Numbered from the stretch's first letter, positions 35,236 through 47,002 are shown. The stretch is 64,000 nt of DNA from Glandiceps talaboti (GCF_964340395.1 NC_135551.1:1548001-1612000), one strand, 5' to 3'. Numbers and translations: made by a program. Notes: generated by a model from the letters alone, not told the origin.

Positions 35236-36354
35236 AATCACCAATGTCGGGGGCAAACGGGAGTAGTCTATGAAAATCCAGAAAAGGGCAAATAATGTCT
35301 CAATCGAAGGCTTGCTGAGTCAACAAACCTATCAAATTTGTGTACATTGCTCATGTGAATGGTCATCCATTGTTATCTAAAGACAGTGTCAATCAAAACA
35401 ACAACGTTGTCTGTCTTCATATGTTTTGATACATTGGAGTCAGAGTATGTCAGTCAGGATATTTCGTCTACACTGCGATGTATAAATTACTTACAAGTAC
35501 GACCTTCAAAATAACTGTTAAAATGCCAGTAAATTTAAAATTTCACCATTTATATACCAGTAAATTTAGAATTTCACCTGCTGAATGCCAATATTTATAG
35601 AATTCACCAGCATTGGAACATTTCTTCATCGGCAACTTCGGACGCGGGTGTATCGAAGTAAAAACAAGATTTTCAATTTTGAAATAGTGAAGCGATGGTA
35701 TGAAGTTATGTAGGTGAATTCTCCAGCATGATTGCCTGCAGATGTGATCTTATGGCCAACCACACATGTAATAATGTGAAGCTTTTATAGAACGTTGGAG
35801 CATAGATCTCACGGTATAGTAGGCATTTAAGGCCAAGAGAAAAAGCATTGTTTCTGGTCAGAGTGCATCACTTAAATACCCTGCTTCGATCTTTTTTTTC
35901 TCGTGTTTGTCCAGCCAATGCAGAATGCAGATCCAAGGGAAAACACAAAATAACTCTCCCTACATCAATTACTCCTTCAGGGAAGACAACTGCAGAACTG
36001 ATCATGAACAATTAAAACAAATGGCATCATCACACCACTTTAGACAATGTTTTCTGTCCAGAAAAACAACAACTTTCTTTTTTGTGGCCTACACGTCTAA
36101 TTACCGAAAATATGCCAATATCCTATTAAAACTAACAGCTACATCGATAATATTTTCAGGACAGATGCGCTTAGGTATCGCAAATGTATGTACCAAATTA
36201 TATTGAATTTCATGCATACATTCTTGAGATATAGCCTAATTAACGAAGACCATTAATTACGTAAATTGCTCATTAATATTCATGGATGTTTACAAAACCT
36301 AATCACTTCTTGCCATTAACCTACCGAACACGTGTAATAAATTTTGTTTGAATT
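35236..36354. other. Gene-free stretch
   Basis: Unique AT-rich DNA. A degenerate 45-50-bp repeat around AATTTCACC occurs at 35,520-35,610. No exon is recognised. Confidence 0.5.
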
Positions 36355-36512
36355 GAGCAGTGCGTTTTTTAGAAAGTGGTGATGCAGAGAGAGAGACAGA
36401 CATACAGACATACAGACATACAGACATACAGACAGACAGACAGACACACACACACACACACACAAAGACTTTATACCTCTAATATATAACCTTCCTTATG
36501 GAAGGTTAAAAT
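36355..36512 (+). mobile_element. Hairpin-ended family E tail with (CATA/CAGA/CA)n
   Basis: GCGTTTTTTAGAAAGTGGTG, mixed GA, ACAT, GACA and CA microsatellites, ACTTTATACCTCTAATATA, and the hairpin ACCTTCCTTATGGAAGGT. Confidence 0.75.
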
Positions 36513-36524
36513 ACCGCCAATAGC

Positions 36525-37703
36525 ATTGTAGCACAACTGTACAGTTTAAAAAAATGTTTATCCATATGCTAGTCCATGTAACAATAGGTGTTCATTTGCT
36601 GAATGACTATCCAGTTGCCTATGTTGCTATTTTTGTGATAAACGCGATCATTTGGCTGTTGCTATGGGCGTGGTCATGTTGCTAGATATATTTGCATACA
36701 TTTTTTAATGTTTTTGTTCCCCGGTGTATGAATTCCTGATATTGTCTTTGCAATATACGTGATCATTTGGCGGTTGCTATGGGCGTGGTCTTGTTGCTTT
36801 GCACATTTGCATACATTTTTAAATGTTTATTCATTTGTCTATTAATCCTCTTGTTATCTTCGCAATATATTGATCATTTGACCGTTGCTATGGATGTGGT
36901 CTTGTTGCTAGGCAAATTTGCATACATTTTTGAATGTTTATTCATTTGTCTTTCAATTCCAGTTATCTTTACAATATACGTGATTTCTTGGCTGTTGCTA
37001 TGGGCGTGGTTTTGTTGCTAACCAAATTTACATAAATGTTTTGAATGTTTACTCATTTGCCTACCAGATGATGTTGTTATTTGACCAAAATATGCTGCCA
37101 TTTGGTTGTTGCTAAAGGCGTGGTCATGGTTGCTAGGGTCAATTGTGTCAAAATATTTCTAGAACTTCTAGAAAACACTTCTAGAAACATCTCACTATTA
37201 CTGATGGGATCATTATATGCTTAATATTTCTTCATTTATACACCTACAGCTGCACCCCTTTTAAATTTCAGCCCAATCTGCTGAGTAGTTTTGGAATTAT
37301 AGGTTTTTGACCAAAGAGACACATTTTTAGCCCTAATTTGTATATTTCTGAGGGAATCATCATGTCATGAACAAATTAACGCACCCCTAACAATGTTCCC
37401 ACCAAATTTCATGCCAATCTGCCCAGTAGTTTGGGAGTTTAAATTTTTTTTAAACCAAAAATCACATTTTTGATGATGTGACTAAATCTGATTTACTGTT
37501 TGTAAACTGTGAATGAATTGACAAGAAAATCAAGAGTTACCATTCACTGGGGTGGGGATGAGGGTGGGGATGAGGGTGGGGTGGGTTTGGGGTAGTCTCT
37601 GAAGCAAATATTTTCATTTGAACAATTTCCCAACTAGACACCAGAAGTAACATGACCATCAAATATCAAAGCAATCGGTCCAGCAGTTTTTGACTTTAAG
37701 TTG

Positions 37704-37781
<78 letters not shown>

Positions 37782-37800
37782 CGCTTGCAAGCTATGCTAA
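36525..37800 (+). mobile_element. Family C element, longest copy
   Basis: Head phrase GTAGCACAACTGTACAGTT. Five internal repeats of 110-116 bp are marked by GGCTGTTGCTATGGGCGTGG near 36,654, 36,770, 36,881, 36,991 and 37,104, each followed by TTTGCATACATTTTT. Then come two or three related AATCTGCCCAGTAGTTT blocks (about 37,270, 37,415, 37,670), a long (AC)n run (37,706-37,779) and CAGTCGCTTGCAAGC. No open frame of note, so non-autonomous. Confidence 0.75.
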
Positions 37801-37984
37801 GATTCAATCCATGAAAGTCGTAGTACAAAATAATTGTGAAATTAGCTATTTTAGAACAATGCTATAACACTACCCCACCAGAGAATGACGTAACTAAGGC
37901 ATCGGGATATGCTGTGTTAAAGGTTGTGACTTACTTGTCTTATTCTGGGCCAACCAATCATATTAGGCCTACAAAAATTGTAAT

Positions 37985-38225
37985 AGCGAAAAAGTCTCGA
38001 GAAATAGTGGATGCGGAAACTGATATCAACTTAAAAAGACAATATACATGTAAAACTGTTCTTCCATTCTGTAATGACTGTACATCTGATGGGAAGAAAT
38101 CAATAACACAGAGACCATATGCGCGTGGAAACAACGGATGACATTACCTAAACTAGACATGCAAAAATGTACCTACCCCACCTATTCTAATATTGAGTGG
38201 AATTGGAACCACAAAATGTTTAGGC
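37985..38225 (+). repeat. Dispersed repeat D, copy 2
   Basis: Homologous to 28,585-28,850, with shared phrases GAAATAGTGGATGCGGAAAC, GGGAAGAAATC and AACACAGAGACCAT. Confidence 0.7.
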
Positions 38226-38227
38226 CT

Positions 38228-38384
<157 letters not shown>

Positions 38385-38399
38385 CAACTATATATATAA

Positions 38400-38685
38400 A
38401 TATAGATAGATATAGACACATACATACACACATACATACATACATACATACATACATACATACATACATACATACATACACACACACACATACATACATA
38501 CATACATACATACATACATACATACATACATACATACATACATACATAGAGAGAGACACATACATACATACATACATACACACACACACATACATACATA
38601 CATACATACATACATACATACATACATACATACATACATACATACATACATACATACATACATACATACATAGAGACACATACAT

Positions 38686-38718
<33 letters not shown>

Positions 38719-38790
38719 TACATACATACATACATACATACATACATACATACATACATACATACATACATACATACATACATACATACA

Positions 38791-38822
<32 letters not shown>
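38400..38822. repeat. (CATA)n microsatellite, about 420 bp
   Basis: CATA tetranucleotides interrupted by short CA and GAGA patches. The interruptions (CACACACACATA, TAGAGAGAGACACA) recur at intervals, suggesting block duplications. Open frames of Met-Tyr-Val-Cys on the minus strand are artefacts. Confidence 0.97.
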
Positions 38823-38824
<2 letters not shown>

Positions 38825-39090
38825 CAACCACTTCGAACGTTATATGTAATATGTGTAAGTTATGCGATTACCAGGGGAGAACTTTCCTAACTTCGGTTCT
38901 AATTAGCATTTTGTGTACTATGACACCCAGTGGTTGACTCTTAGCTTGGAAGTGACTTTGGACACACACTGTTATGACGAGTTGTTCCAATTACAATACC
39001 TTGTATAAAAGAAATGCATATATCTACACCATACTTTGTGAGTGTTTTAATATACACGGTGTGTTTTTAGACTTCAATGCATGTCTATGA
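38823..39090. other. Short unique spacer
   Basis: Nothing is recognised. Confidence 0.5.
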
Positions 39091-39093
39091 TTA

Positions 39094-40877
39094 GGGACCG
39101 GTCAGTTTCTCCAGCCTGGGGGGGGGGGGGGTCGGTGGATTCTTAAATCGGGCCGACAAAAAGTCACTGACCCCCCCCCCCCTATCTGTAAAACCAAAAA
39201 CAGGCTGACCCCCCTATCACTTAATTCTAAAACATGATGACCCCCCCCCCCCCCCATATATAATATTCGCATGACAGGTATTTTTTATCGTGACTCAGTG
39301 TGGACTGCTTGACTGTCTTGCATCTACTTTATAAGATCCCGGGTTAGCACTATCATAATTATAATTATTGACTACACAGGGTAAATATATTCGAAAAGGA
39401 GTTTAATAGCATCTTGGCAGTGAAAGGTAGGAAAGCTTGAGAAGGGAATATGTACATCTCTTATGGGGGTCTCCCCCTAGAAGCCCAGGAGGTTTTTAAC
39501 TCTGAAAAGTCAATTTTGAGACTATTCAGACATTTTCAGAAAATAATTTCCAAGCTTTACAAGACAGCACCAACATGTTAAAGCAACTACATAGGGTTGA
39601 AATACTTTTGAAATATACTTTGATAGCATCTTGACAGTAAGAGGGGAAGAACTTGAGACTGGGATATGTCCACCTCATGTGGGGGGTCTGAGGGGGGTCT
39701 CCCTCTAGAAACCCTGGAGGATTGTTACTCTTAAAGCCAATATTTAGGCTATTCAGACCCTTTCAAGCAATAACTTAATCCATGCTTTACAAGACAGCAA
39801 GTATCAGAAACTATTCTTTATAACTTACACTAAGGGTTGAATATGTTCTTAAAAAGTTTAAATGGCATCATTATATACATGTAGTAAAGGTCAGCACATC
39901 TATAATGGTAGTATCATTGGTAGGGGAGATTTGGAGTTTAAGGCAATTTTAGACTATCTTGGCAAACGTTTCAGATCTTGAAAAGACAATATCATATCAA
40001 ATTAGAATAGGGTGAAAATATTTAAGAAAAGTTTAATATCATTATGACAGTAAAAAGGTTGTTGGTGCATCTGATTGTTGGTTGAATGTATGAGTGACCT
40101 CTGGGGGTGAGGAAGTCCTTGGGGTTTTCCCCCTGGCAGATATGGAGTTTTTTGCTTGAGATACTATAAAGGCAATATTTAGGTTATTCATAACCTTTGA
40201 GGTAATATTTCCAAGCTTCGAAAAGCTAACGTAAAACGTTTTTAAATGAGTTTCTCATATCACATGTAACATTAGTAGTCTAGGGGCATTAATATTGCAT
40301 GTATAATAAAGTCACTGGTATGTTAGAGAACTTTAGGTGGTCATACCTAGTGTATAATAGTAACTGGAATCTGATGAGATGTGGTGATTTGTAGTGTCAA
40401 TAGCATGACGAGTAGAACAATTAAGATTAACTTCATTTATAAACTATCTATGAAAATTACCATTACGAAACCTTCAAGTTCACTTTTGCCCCAAACTGCA
40501 ATATAAGCGAAGCATTGATTGTGAAACAGCCAAGCATTACATGACATGTTCTGTAACTAGTGTGGTAGGTAGGTAATACCGGTACATGTATGTGAATATG
40601 TATAGTTAGGTTTGAACTAATAAGTAATGTTAAAGAATTCATGTAAGAAACAGGGACAAGAACAAATATTGATATGTACCACATTTCAGACAAGGCTATA
40701 TGCCATTGTAGAAAGGATTTTTTTCTTCCATCACAATCTAAAACACAATGACCCCCCTATCCACAATTTTGAAAACAGCATGACCCCCCCCCCCATCTGC
40801 CAATTTCAAAAACAGGGTGACCCCCCCTACCAATCCACTGCCTCCCCCCCCCAGGGCTGAAGAAACTGACCGGTCCC
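39094..40877. mobile_element. 1.78-kb Harbinger-like non-autonomous transposon
   Basis: Left end GGGACCGGTCAGTTTCT then CCAGCC and a G run; the right end is its complement with one mismatch in 23 bases. TTA directly flanks both sides (39,091-39,093; 40,878-40,880), the 3-bp target duplication typical of PIF/Harbinger. Both subterminal regions carry TGACCCCCC motifs spaced about 35-45 bp apart, in the same orientation. The interior holds about four degenerate repeats of roughly 180-240 bp, starting near 39,395, 39,610, 39,845 and 40,020 (phrases TTTAATAGCATCTT, TCTCCCCCTAGAA, TTTCCAAGCTTTACAAGACA). No transposase frame is present. Confidence 0.85.
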
Positions 40878-40880
40878 TTA

Positions 40881-42726
40881 GTTTAAAATACTACTTGACC
40901 CAATGCCATTAACCCTCCTCAAGTTCAACAACTGAGACCACCAAGCTAAAATGTACTATTCAGAATTCAACATGAATGATTTCCAATTATAGACAATGTA
41001 AATACATGGTCACGTGACTTCGCAATCAAACATGGCATAATACGACGTACTGATCATGGTCAACAAAAATGTACCCATGTGATTGTTACGATTAATACGA
41101 CAATTACATCGTAGTAATGCCAATTAAATGTATTTACAGACAAGAATATACAAGGACTTCCACTAGTGTGGCTGGCCTAACAACTAGTGTAGTTTTGGGC
41201 AAGGCTTTATTCCAATAAAAAATTCTTTCAAGTTAAATTAACGATTTCGATCAATTAAGATGGTGAAGTCGAGCTCAAATTATCCAAGGTAACTTGATAA
41301 TAACGAAATGGAGTCATTTTATGATGTGTGAACTCCGGAAGATTGAATGATGAAACGAGACAAATAGTTCGGCCATTCTTATCAACATTCCATTCCGTGC
41401 ATTTGGTTGCATTTGGTCTTATATCGTAATCATCAAACTTTTGTTTGAGCACAATACGGTTTGGTCTATGAGACATGTGGATCGATTAGTGGCACCAATC
41501 TGGATGGACAAAGCCGCCGAAGCAAGGTTATGTGTTATTACTATTCTTGTCTTGTTCCCCGTCTGCCTCCCACAGTGTGAAGTTGACACAACATTCCCAG
41601 GGGACAACTCCATAGTAAATCGTACGGAGACTCCGCGTAGACCCTCCCCAACCCAAAGTTATATAACATTTTACGGGGGGGGGGGGCAGTTCTTGTGCCA
41701 AAGCCTGATGTCTGGTATTTTCTGACATGATCACGAAATTGATATTACATTGGCTGTGTCTTGATGATAGAACCCTGCCTAATTATAACATGCAAGGCAA
41801 ATGTGGCTACATAGTTATTTGTAATCGTGGGGGAACTCATATTTGATCTTTAATCACCCAAAAGAGAAGCTCCGTTTGAAGTTTTGATATGAAAAGTCTA
41901 CATTGAGGGCAGTAAAAAGGACCCCTTTCGCGTAGACCCTCTTCGTATTATTGCTGCGTATAGTAATTGCCCCTGGGGACGACATTACACCTTTTAAGAG
42001 AAGGTACAAGGTATATCGTATCTCCGATGTCAACTACACGCATCGCTACAAATGTGGTCTTTTTAGTCTGCGACGAACCTTTTGTGAAATTTTCTGGATC
42101 TTAATCCTGGTGTGTAAACTTTCCTTTATTCCACTGATGTGAATATAATGATTATAACGTATCTAAATCTCCTTATTATTTTGCCCAACTACTATATCAC
42201 TTATTGCAATAGGATTATCATCGGCCTTGCACAAAGCGTGTTCTCTTACCCCGGGCCCTGTTACAACCTGAAACGACTGAATCGAATGTTGTGTTCGAAT
42301 TCTACGCCATTGATAGGAAAACGAATTAAATTAGTATTACCTAGAGACGCGATAGGGGTCGACCCCTATACAAGGAAATCCTTCAATAGATAAAATGGAC
42401 GCCGAATAAGTCTTATCCACTCGGGAACAGTATCCTATTCGCGCATGCGTTGATAACAGCACAATTGCTGTGAAACGGAGAAATTATTTCATCTCAGTGA
42501 TGAAAGGGGATGATAGCGACAAAAAGCTTTCATATTAAACAAAGAAACTTATCTCGAAACAGGTGTCCATGTAAACAGCTAGTCCGTGAACTTCCGAATC
42601 GACAGAGCAATATACAGGAACTGTCGAGATAACCGATAAAGTTTTGCGGGTGCTGAAATACTGCTCGCTATTTTCCACTGTCGTTCATTTGGTGGAAGTA
42701 CGTCTCAAATTCCGAACGTTACTACC
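40881..42726 (+). other. Upstream region of the six-finger gene
   Basis: Unique sequence that becomes richer in CpG from about 42,340 (GCGCATGCGTTG, GAACTTCCGAATCG), as expected near a promoter or 5' UTR. I see no clear TATA box or splice acceptor immediately upstream of 42,727. An upstream ATG at 42,644 opens a short frame overlapping the start and could act as an upstream frame. A frame from the ATG at 41,504 starts with a signal-peptide-like stretch and is listed as a finding. Confidence 0.4.
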
Positions 42727-44175
42727 ATGGATCGTCAACATGGAGATAGTCCTGAGTTTTTCACCTCTTTTCCAACATTTTGTCATGTTTTTTCTAATCC
42801 TTTTCGTGCCGCGTATTCACAAGTCTATTCAACGTCCAACGTAATGTGTTCTAGGCAGCTTTATGACCCTTATCCATGGAATCTGCCAGTACCTCGACAT
42901 TCCGTCTTCCCTTCAAATGGAGTTCACTACCAATTCCAACCAAGTGGAAGTTCTAGTATTAATTATCATCAATATTTCGGATACGGTTCCCGTATTCCAG
43001 CACCGCCAGAGACACTGGTCGATTACTTTCCCTACACACAACTACCAATAACTTCCACTATTTCATCGCTACCACCATTTCACTTGCCATTGCCACTGCC
43101 AACATCGATATCACAGGAAACACGAGAGACAATTAATGAACAGAATGCGCAATCTCATATTTCGACTATGCCTTCATTACCAAGCTTTGATGTAGATTTA
43201 GCGACAGCCGTCACCGATGCCCACGGTACCGTTTATACACCCTCGCTACCAACAAACAAGCATGAGACTGATTGTGACATAATTTCAAATTCTAGACATT
43301 CGAATGCTATATCACAACAAGTTCCAGGAAAGAATATTATTAGCGTGGAAATGAGCAATCCCAAGGGTGCAGGAAAGATTGAAAGATTTACCAAGAAATC
43401 GAAACGAAGGAAGAACTCAACAAGAGAAAGAAAGATAACCAGCACGAAAACAAATGAGCAAGGAGAAAGTGATAGAAATGGACGTATAAATGACGTCAGA
43501 CCAAATAGACTGGCTGAGAAGTGGAAAGATAAAGTGTACAAATGTGAGGATTGTGGCAAAGTTCTGAGTCGACGAGAAACGCTGCTTTTGCACAAAAGAT
43601 TGCATACTGGTGAGCGACCATTTGCGTGTTCAATATGCGGTAAGAAATTTACTGCCCATTCTATACTAAAATCTCATCAAATAACACATAGCAAACACAA
43701 GACATTTCCTTGTAAGAAATGCGGTAAATTTTTCGCACGTCCCTCTAGTTTGAAAACTCATCAAATATTACACTTGGCGTCCAAACCTTACCAATGTGAT
43801 TTCTGCGACAAGGGGTTTAATCAGAAAGCGTTACTTGAGGCACACAGAAGACGACACACGGGGGATACCACTTACCAGTGTCACGTATGCAACAAAGTTT
43901 TTATTCGGTCCAATAGTTTGCTCATTCACACACGAATCCATACAGATGAACGTCCCTATGCATGTGACTGCGGCAAAGCATTTCGTACCAGCGGTCATCT
44001 AAGACGACACAAAAAGATACACAATAAGAGTGGCTGCCAATCGTCAAGCAGTAACAAGGTATGCGGACATAATCAATTAGGAAGTGTTGTATTACCAGAA
44101 ACTTTAAGTTCACCGGTCTCCTCACAAGACATTCAAGATGGTTTAAAGGTCATGACTGCTGGTCAAAACTTATGA
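42727..44175 (+). CDS. Six-finger C2H2 zinc-finger protein, single coding exon
   Basis: A 482-codon frame starts at ACCATGG, a good Kozak context, and stops at TGA. The N-terminal 215 residues are rich in Pro, Ser, Tyr and Phe with no known domain. A basic patch (KKSKRRK, 43,393-43,413, followed by RERK) is a likely nuclear localisation signal. Six C2H2 fingers occupy residues 271-432. Fingers 1-5 have C-x2-C-x12-H-x3-H with TGERP-like linkers between 1 and 2 and between 5 and 6, and degenerate linkers (SKHKT, LASKP, TGDTT) elsewhere. Finger 6 has only one residue between its cysteines. A 50-residue Ser-rich tail follows. Probably a nuclear DNA-binding regulator. It is not PRDM-type (no PR domain, no PRDM1 linker), and I cannot name an orthologue. 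The lack of introns could reflect a retrocopy or a naturally single-exon gene. Confidence 0.9.
   Translation: MDRQHGDSPEFFTSFPTFCHVFSNPFRAAYSQVYSTSNVMCSRQLYDPYPWNLPVPRHSVFPSNGVHYQFQPSGSSSINYHQYFGYGSRIPAPPETLVDYFPYTQLPITSTISSLPPFHLPLPLPTSISQETRETINEQNAQSHISTMPSLPSFDVDLATAVTDAHGTVYTPSLPTNKHETDCDIISNSRHSNAISQQVPGKNIISVEMSNPKGAGKIERFTKKSKRRKNSTRERKITSTKTNEQGESDRNGRINDVRPNRLAEKWKDKVYKCEDCGKVLSRRETLLLHKRLHTGERPFACSICGKKFTAHSILKSHQITHSKHKTFPCKKCGKFFARPSSLKTHQILHLASKPYQCDFCDKGFNQKALLEAHRRRHTGDTTYQCHVCNKVFIRSNSLLIHTRIHTDERPYACDCGKAFRTSGHLRRHKKIHNKSGCQSSSSNKVCGHNQLGSVVLPETLSSPVSSQDIQDGLKVMTAGQNL
43537..44022 (+). other. C2H2 finger array of the six-finger protein
   Basis: Fingers start at 43,537 (YKCEDCGKV), then every 28 codons. 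The last begins at 43,957 (YACDCGKAF) and is one residue short between the cysteines. Recognition helices differ from those of PRDM1, so the DNA target should differ. Confidence 0.9.
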
Positions 44176-44588
44176 TTAGTTAAAACTAGTAAGATGTTGG
44201 AATCCTTTATGTTTCGCTAGAAAACGAAGACACAACTCTATCTTGAAGAGTTGTAAAAGTTTTTGCAGTTGTCAAATATCATGTGGAGAGTTTTAAAATC
44301 TTACATTCCTGTAAGGAATAACACAATATTGGAATTAAGATTGGTAATACGGTGTTGGACGATTCTGTAAATTTGCCTCGATTTTGTACTTAAATAGTTA
44401 AACAGGATTCACTCTAAGATTGGTGAACTACTTAAGACAAACACGGGATATAATGAGTTTTAGCCAAATCACTACAAGGAAGGACATGTATTTAAAAAAA
44501 TCGTTAAAGTTAAGTTACTTGAGGGTCAACATGTTTTTTGTCTTTCCCCCCCCCCCCATTATTATAATTATTATTATTATTATTATTA

Positions 44589-44640
<52 letters not shown>

Positions 44641-44642
44641 TA

Positions 44643-44702
<60 letters not shown>

Positions 44703-44830
44703 ATTATTATTATTATTATTATTATTATTTACATGGTATGGTGTTTTCACAAACTAAGTTCATTTATCCATTCGTTATGAACCTCGTATATAATAGTAAT
44801 AAAAGGCTAAGAAAACTAGCTACATATTGG
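44176..44830 (+). other. Probable 3' UTR of the six-finger gene
   Basis: An AATAAA at 44,799-44,804 is a possible poly(A) signal, which would give a UTR of about 650 bases that includes the ATT microsatellite. Use of this site is not proven. Confidence 0.35.
44559..44730. repeat. (ATT)n microsatellite, about 170 bp
   Basis: ATT/TTA units with a few single-base interruptions, preceded by a C11 tract. Confidence 0.97.
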
Positions 44831-44979
44831 AAGTAAAGTTGAGAATTGAATGTTTTAAATCTGCGAAAAGTGTCCTTTCTATTTTATAAAATATATAAAT
44901 TGTATCATTCATAAATGACGTCACACCTATACATTTATGGACGATTACAAATAATGTAACGAGTACAAGAGTATTATCA

Positions 44980-45023
44980 CATAGTTGGGTTACTCACGTG
45001 ACATAGTTGGGTTACTCACGTGA
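44980..45023. repeat. 22-bp exact tandem duplication containing E-boxes
   Basis: Two copies of a unit containing GGGTTACTCACGTGA. Each carries TCACGTGA, a palindromic bHLH-type E-box. The spacing suggests a local duplication, and a regulatory role is only conjecture. Confidence 0.6.
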
Positions 45024-45029
45024 CATGGT

Positions 45030-46870
45030 GTTGTCTATAATTATACAAATTACAATAAATTCACATTCAACGCAAACTGACACTAAAAGCTTGGTCTATA
45101 AGTTATGGTATACATACTAGTTATATCAAGTTGTTCGTTTACTATTGTATTCAGTTCTTATCCCCCACACCTCCTACATAACCTTACCTTTGAAAAATAC
45201 CATATTCGCTATGGTGCTGAACTTGAGTTTTTTTCGCCTGTATGTGTACCAATGAAAAGTGGCTATGGAGATGGTCTTGGTTGGTAGCAGATATTTGGAA
45301 GGACTCTAGTTCATTTTATTTATTGCCATTATTTCTGCGATGTAAAAACTCAGAAAACTATATCAACGACTTTAGGCTAACATCAGTAGACAAGTTAAAA
45401 GTATAAATCTGATCTCAGCCTCATACTCAGCCCCATATAGCTTCATATTCGACAAATTACGATGACATCCAACAAAAGCATCCATACCCACGCATTCATA
45501 CCCACTTGATGGAAGAGGATGTCCCGGATTGGATGGCGGAAAATGGTCTAATTCACCGAGATTTTGGTGGTAGGTCAAAGTTGAGCTTATACATGTTCGT
45601 TGGTAGGCATTATTCCAATGAGGTACCAGTAATGCGATCGTTTAGAAAGATGTTAATCTTACTGAAAAGACTGTAGAAGTAACATTTAATGGTGGATGGG
45701 AAGTAGGACCATTTCCTGTAGTACCTAGTATGGTATTATTTCTTGTTTTACGGCCTTCGTTAGGTGTCATCGTCACATTATATGATGCTGAATCTGAGGC
45801 CCACTATGAGACTAACCTCATATTATATGATGCTGAATCTGAGGCCCACTATGAGACTAACCTCATATTGTCCTTCAATGTGAATCCGAGACCAAATTTA
45901 TGCACATGACAAGTTACATTAAAACTAATATGTACAGCTAGCTATGAGCGATTGAAGTTGGTAACTGACTACGTCAGGTTTTTCAGCACTAACTGTGCAG
46001 ATGCAACCAACGACTCTATTTTCTTAATTCATTTGGAAAAACAACTATGTTGACACAACTTGTATTTATATATTGATGATTAAGAGGTCAAGTGAAAGCT
46101 GTTCCTATGTACCCTCCAGCTGAAACATTTCATGACATGCACTCTCGCTGGATCCACATGCGCACTGCCGACTACCCGGTCCCACTAACCAGAAATATAT
46201 GTGTCTATACCCCCGTTTTCATTGTCCCATACTCCCCACTGCCATGCATGGCCTCTCCCCGTCATGTTGCGTCATACATCTCGTCCAACAATTTTTTTCT
46301 TTCACCATTTTAATATGCTTAAAATTTGTCCACATTGCCGATACCTCCCCTTCTCCCTCCGTTGAAATGCACTCACCTAATGACCATTTTCGCCTGTCAC
46401 TGTCATGACCAATATATAAAACCCCTCCCACTGAAAAATCGTGTATGAACAACTTTTTGGTTGGCTTCACCTGACTGTACGGTAGTCATGTCGGAATGTA
46501 GAGTAACAGGCCGGTGTTTCTTCAAACTTTAATAGACCGTGTACTTAGATACGTAAAACAGGTATGTTAGTAGATACACCTGGTACACTTGAAAACAGTA
46601 AAACTGAGACAGAATGTTGTTTGGCTCGACAACAATGTCCCTGAGTGCCAAAAACATGCATAATCTGTATTGCCCACCAGAAGTAGGTCACAAGGTGTAA
46701 ACATTTATGCCAAGTGTACAAAATCCGCCCCCCCCCCTCCCTGGGTGGCGGTACTGGATGTACCCAATCTGTATTTTTTTTAAACCCAAAACTTCATACC
46801 ATATTTTGGATTCACATTTTCTAATGAAATATTTTTTCATAGAGGGTTCAGATCTTAAGTATCGGTCCAG
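45030..46870. other. Gene-free stretch
   Basis: Unique DNA. It contains a 45-bp exact tandem duplication (45,777-45,866) and, at 46,408-46,420, CCAATATATAAAA, a CCAAT/TATA-like string that might be a promoter but has no recognisable gene after it. Confidence 0.4.
45777..45866. repeat. 45-bp exact tandem duplication
   Basis: Two identical copies of ATTATATGATGCTGAATC through GAGACTAACCTCAT. Confidence 0.9.
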
Positions 46871-46875
46871 TTCAG

Positions 46876-46877
46876 TG

Positions 46878-46908
<31 letters not shown>

Positions 46909-46925
46909 TGGTAGTAGTAGTAGTG

Positions 46926-47002
<77 letters not shown>

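Noticed and set aside
43233-43595. Antisense 120-codon frame within the six-finger gene
   Set aside because: It is a shadow of the sense coding sequence and has no independent support.
46408-46490. Promoter from CCAATATATAAAA
   Set aside because: A TATA-like string in AT-rich DNA without an identifiable downstream first exon is weak evidence; it is only noted in the stretch description.
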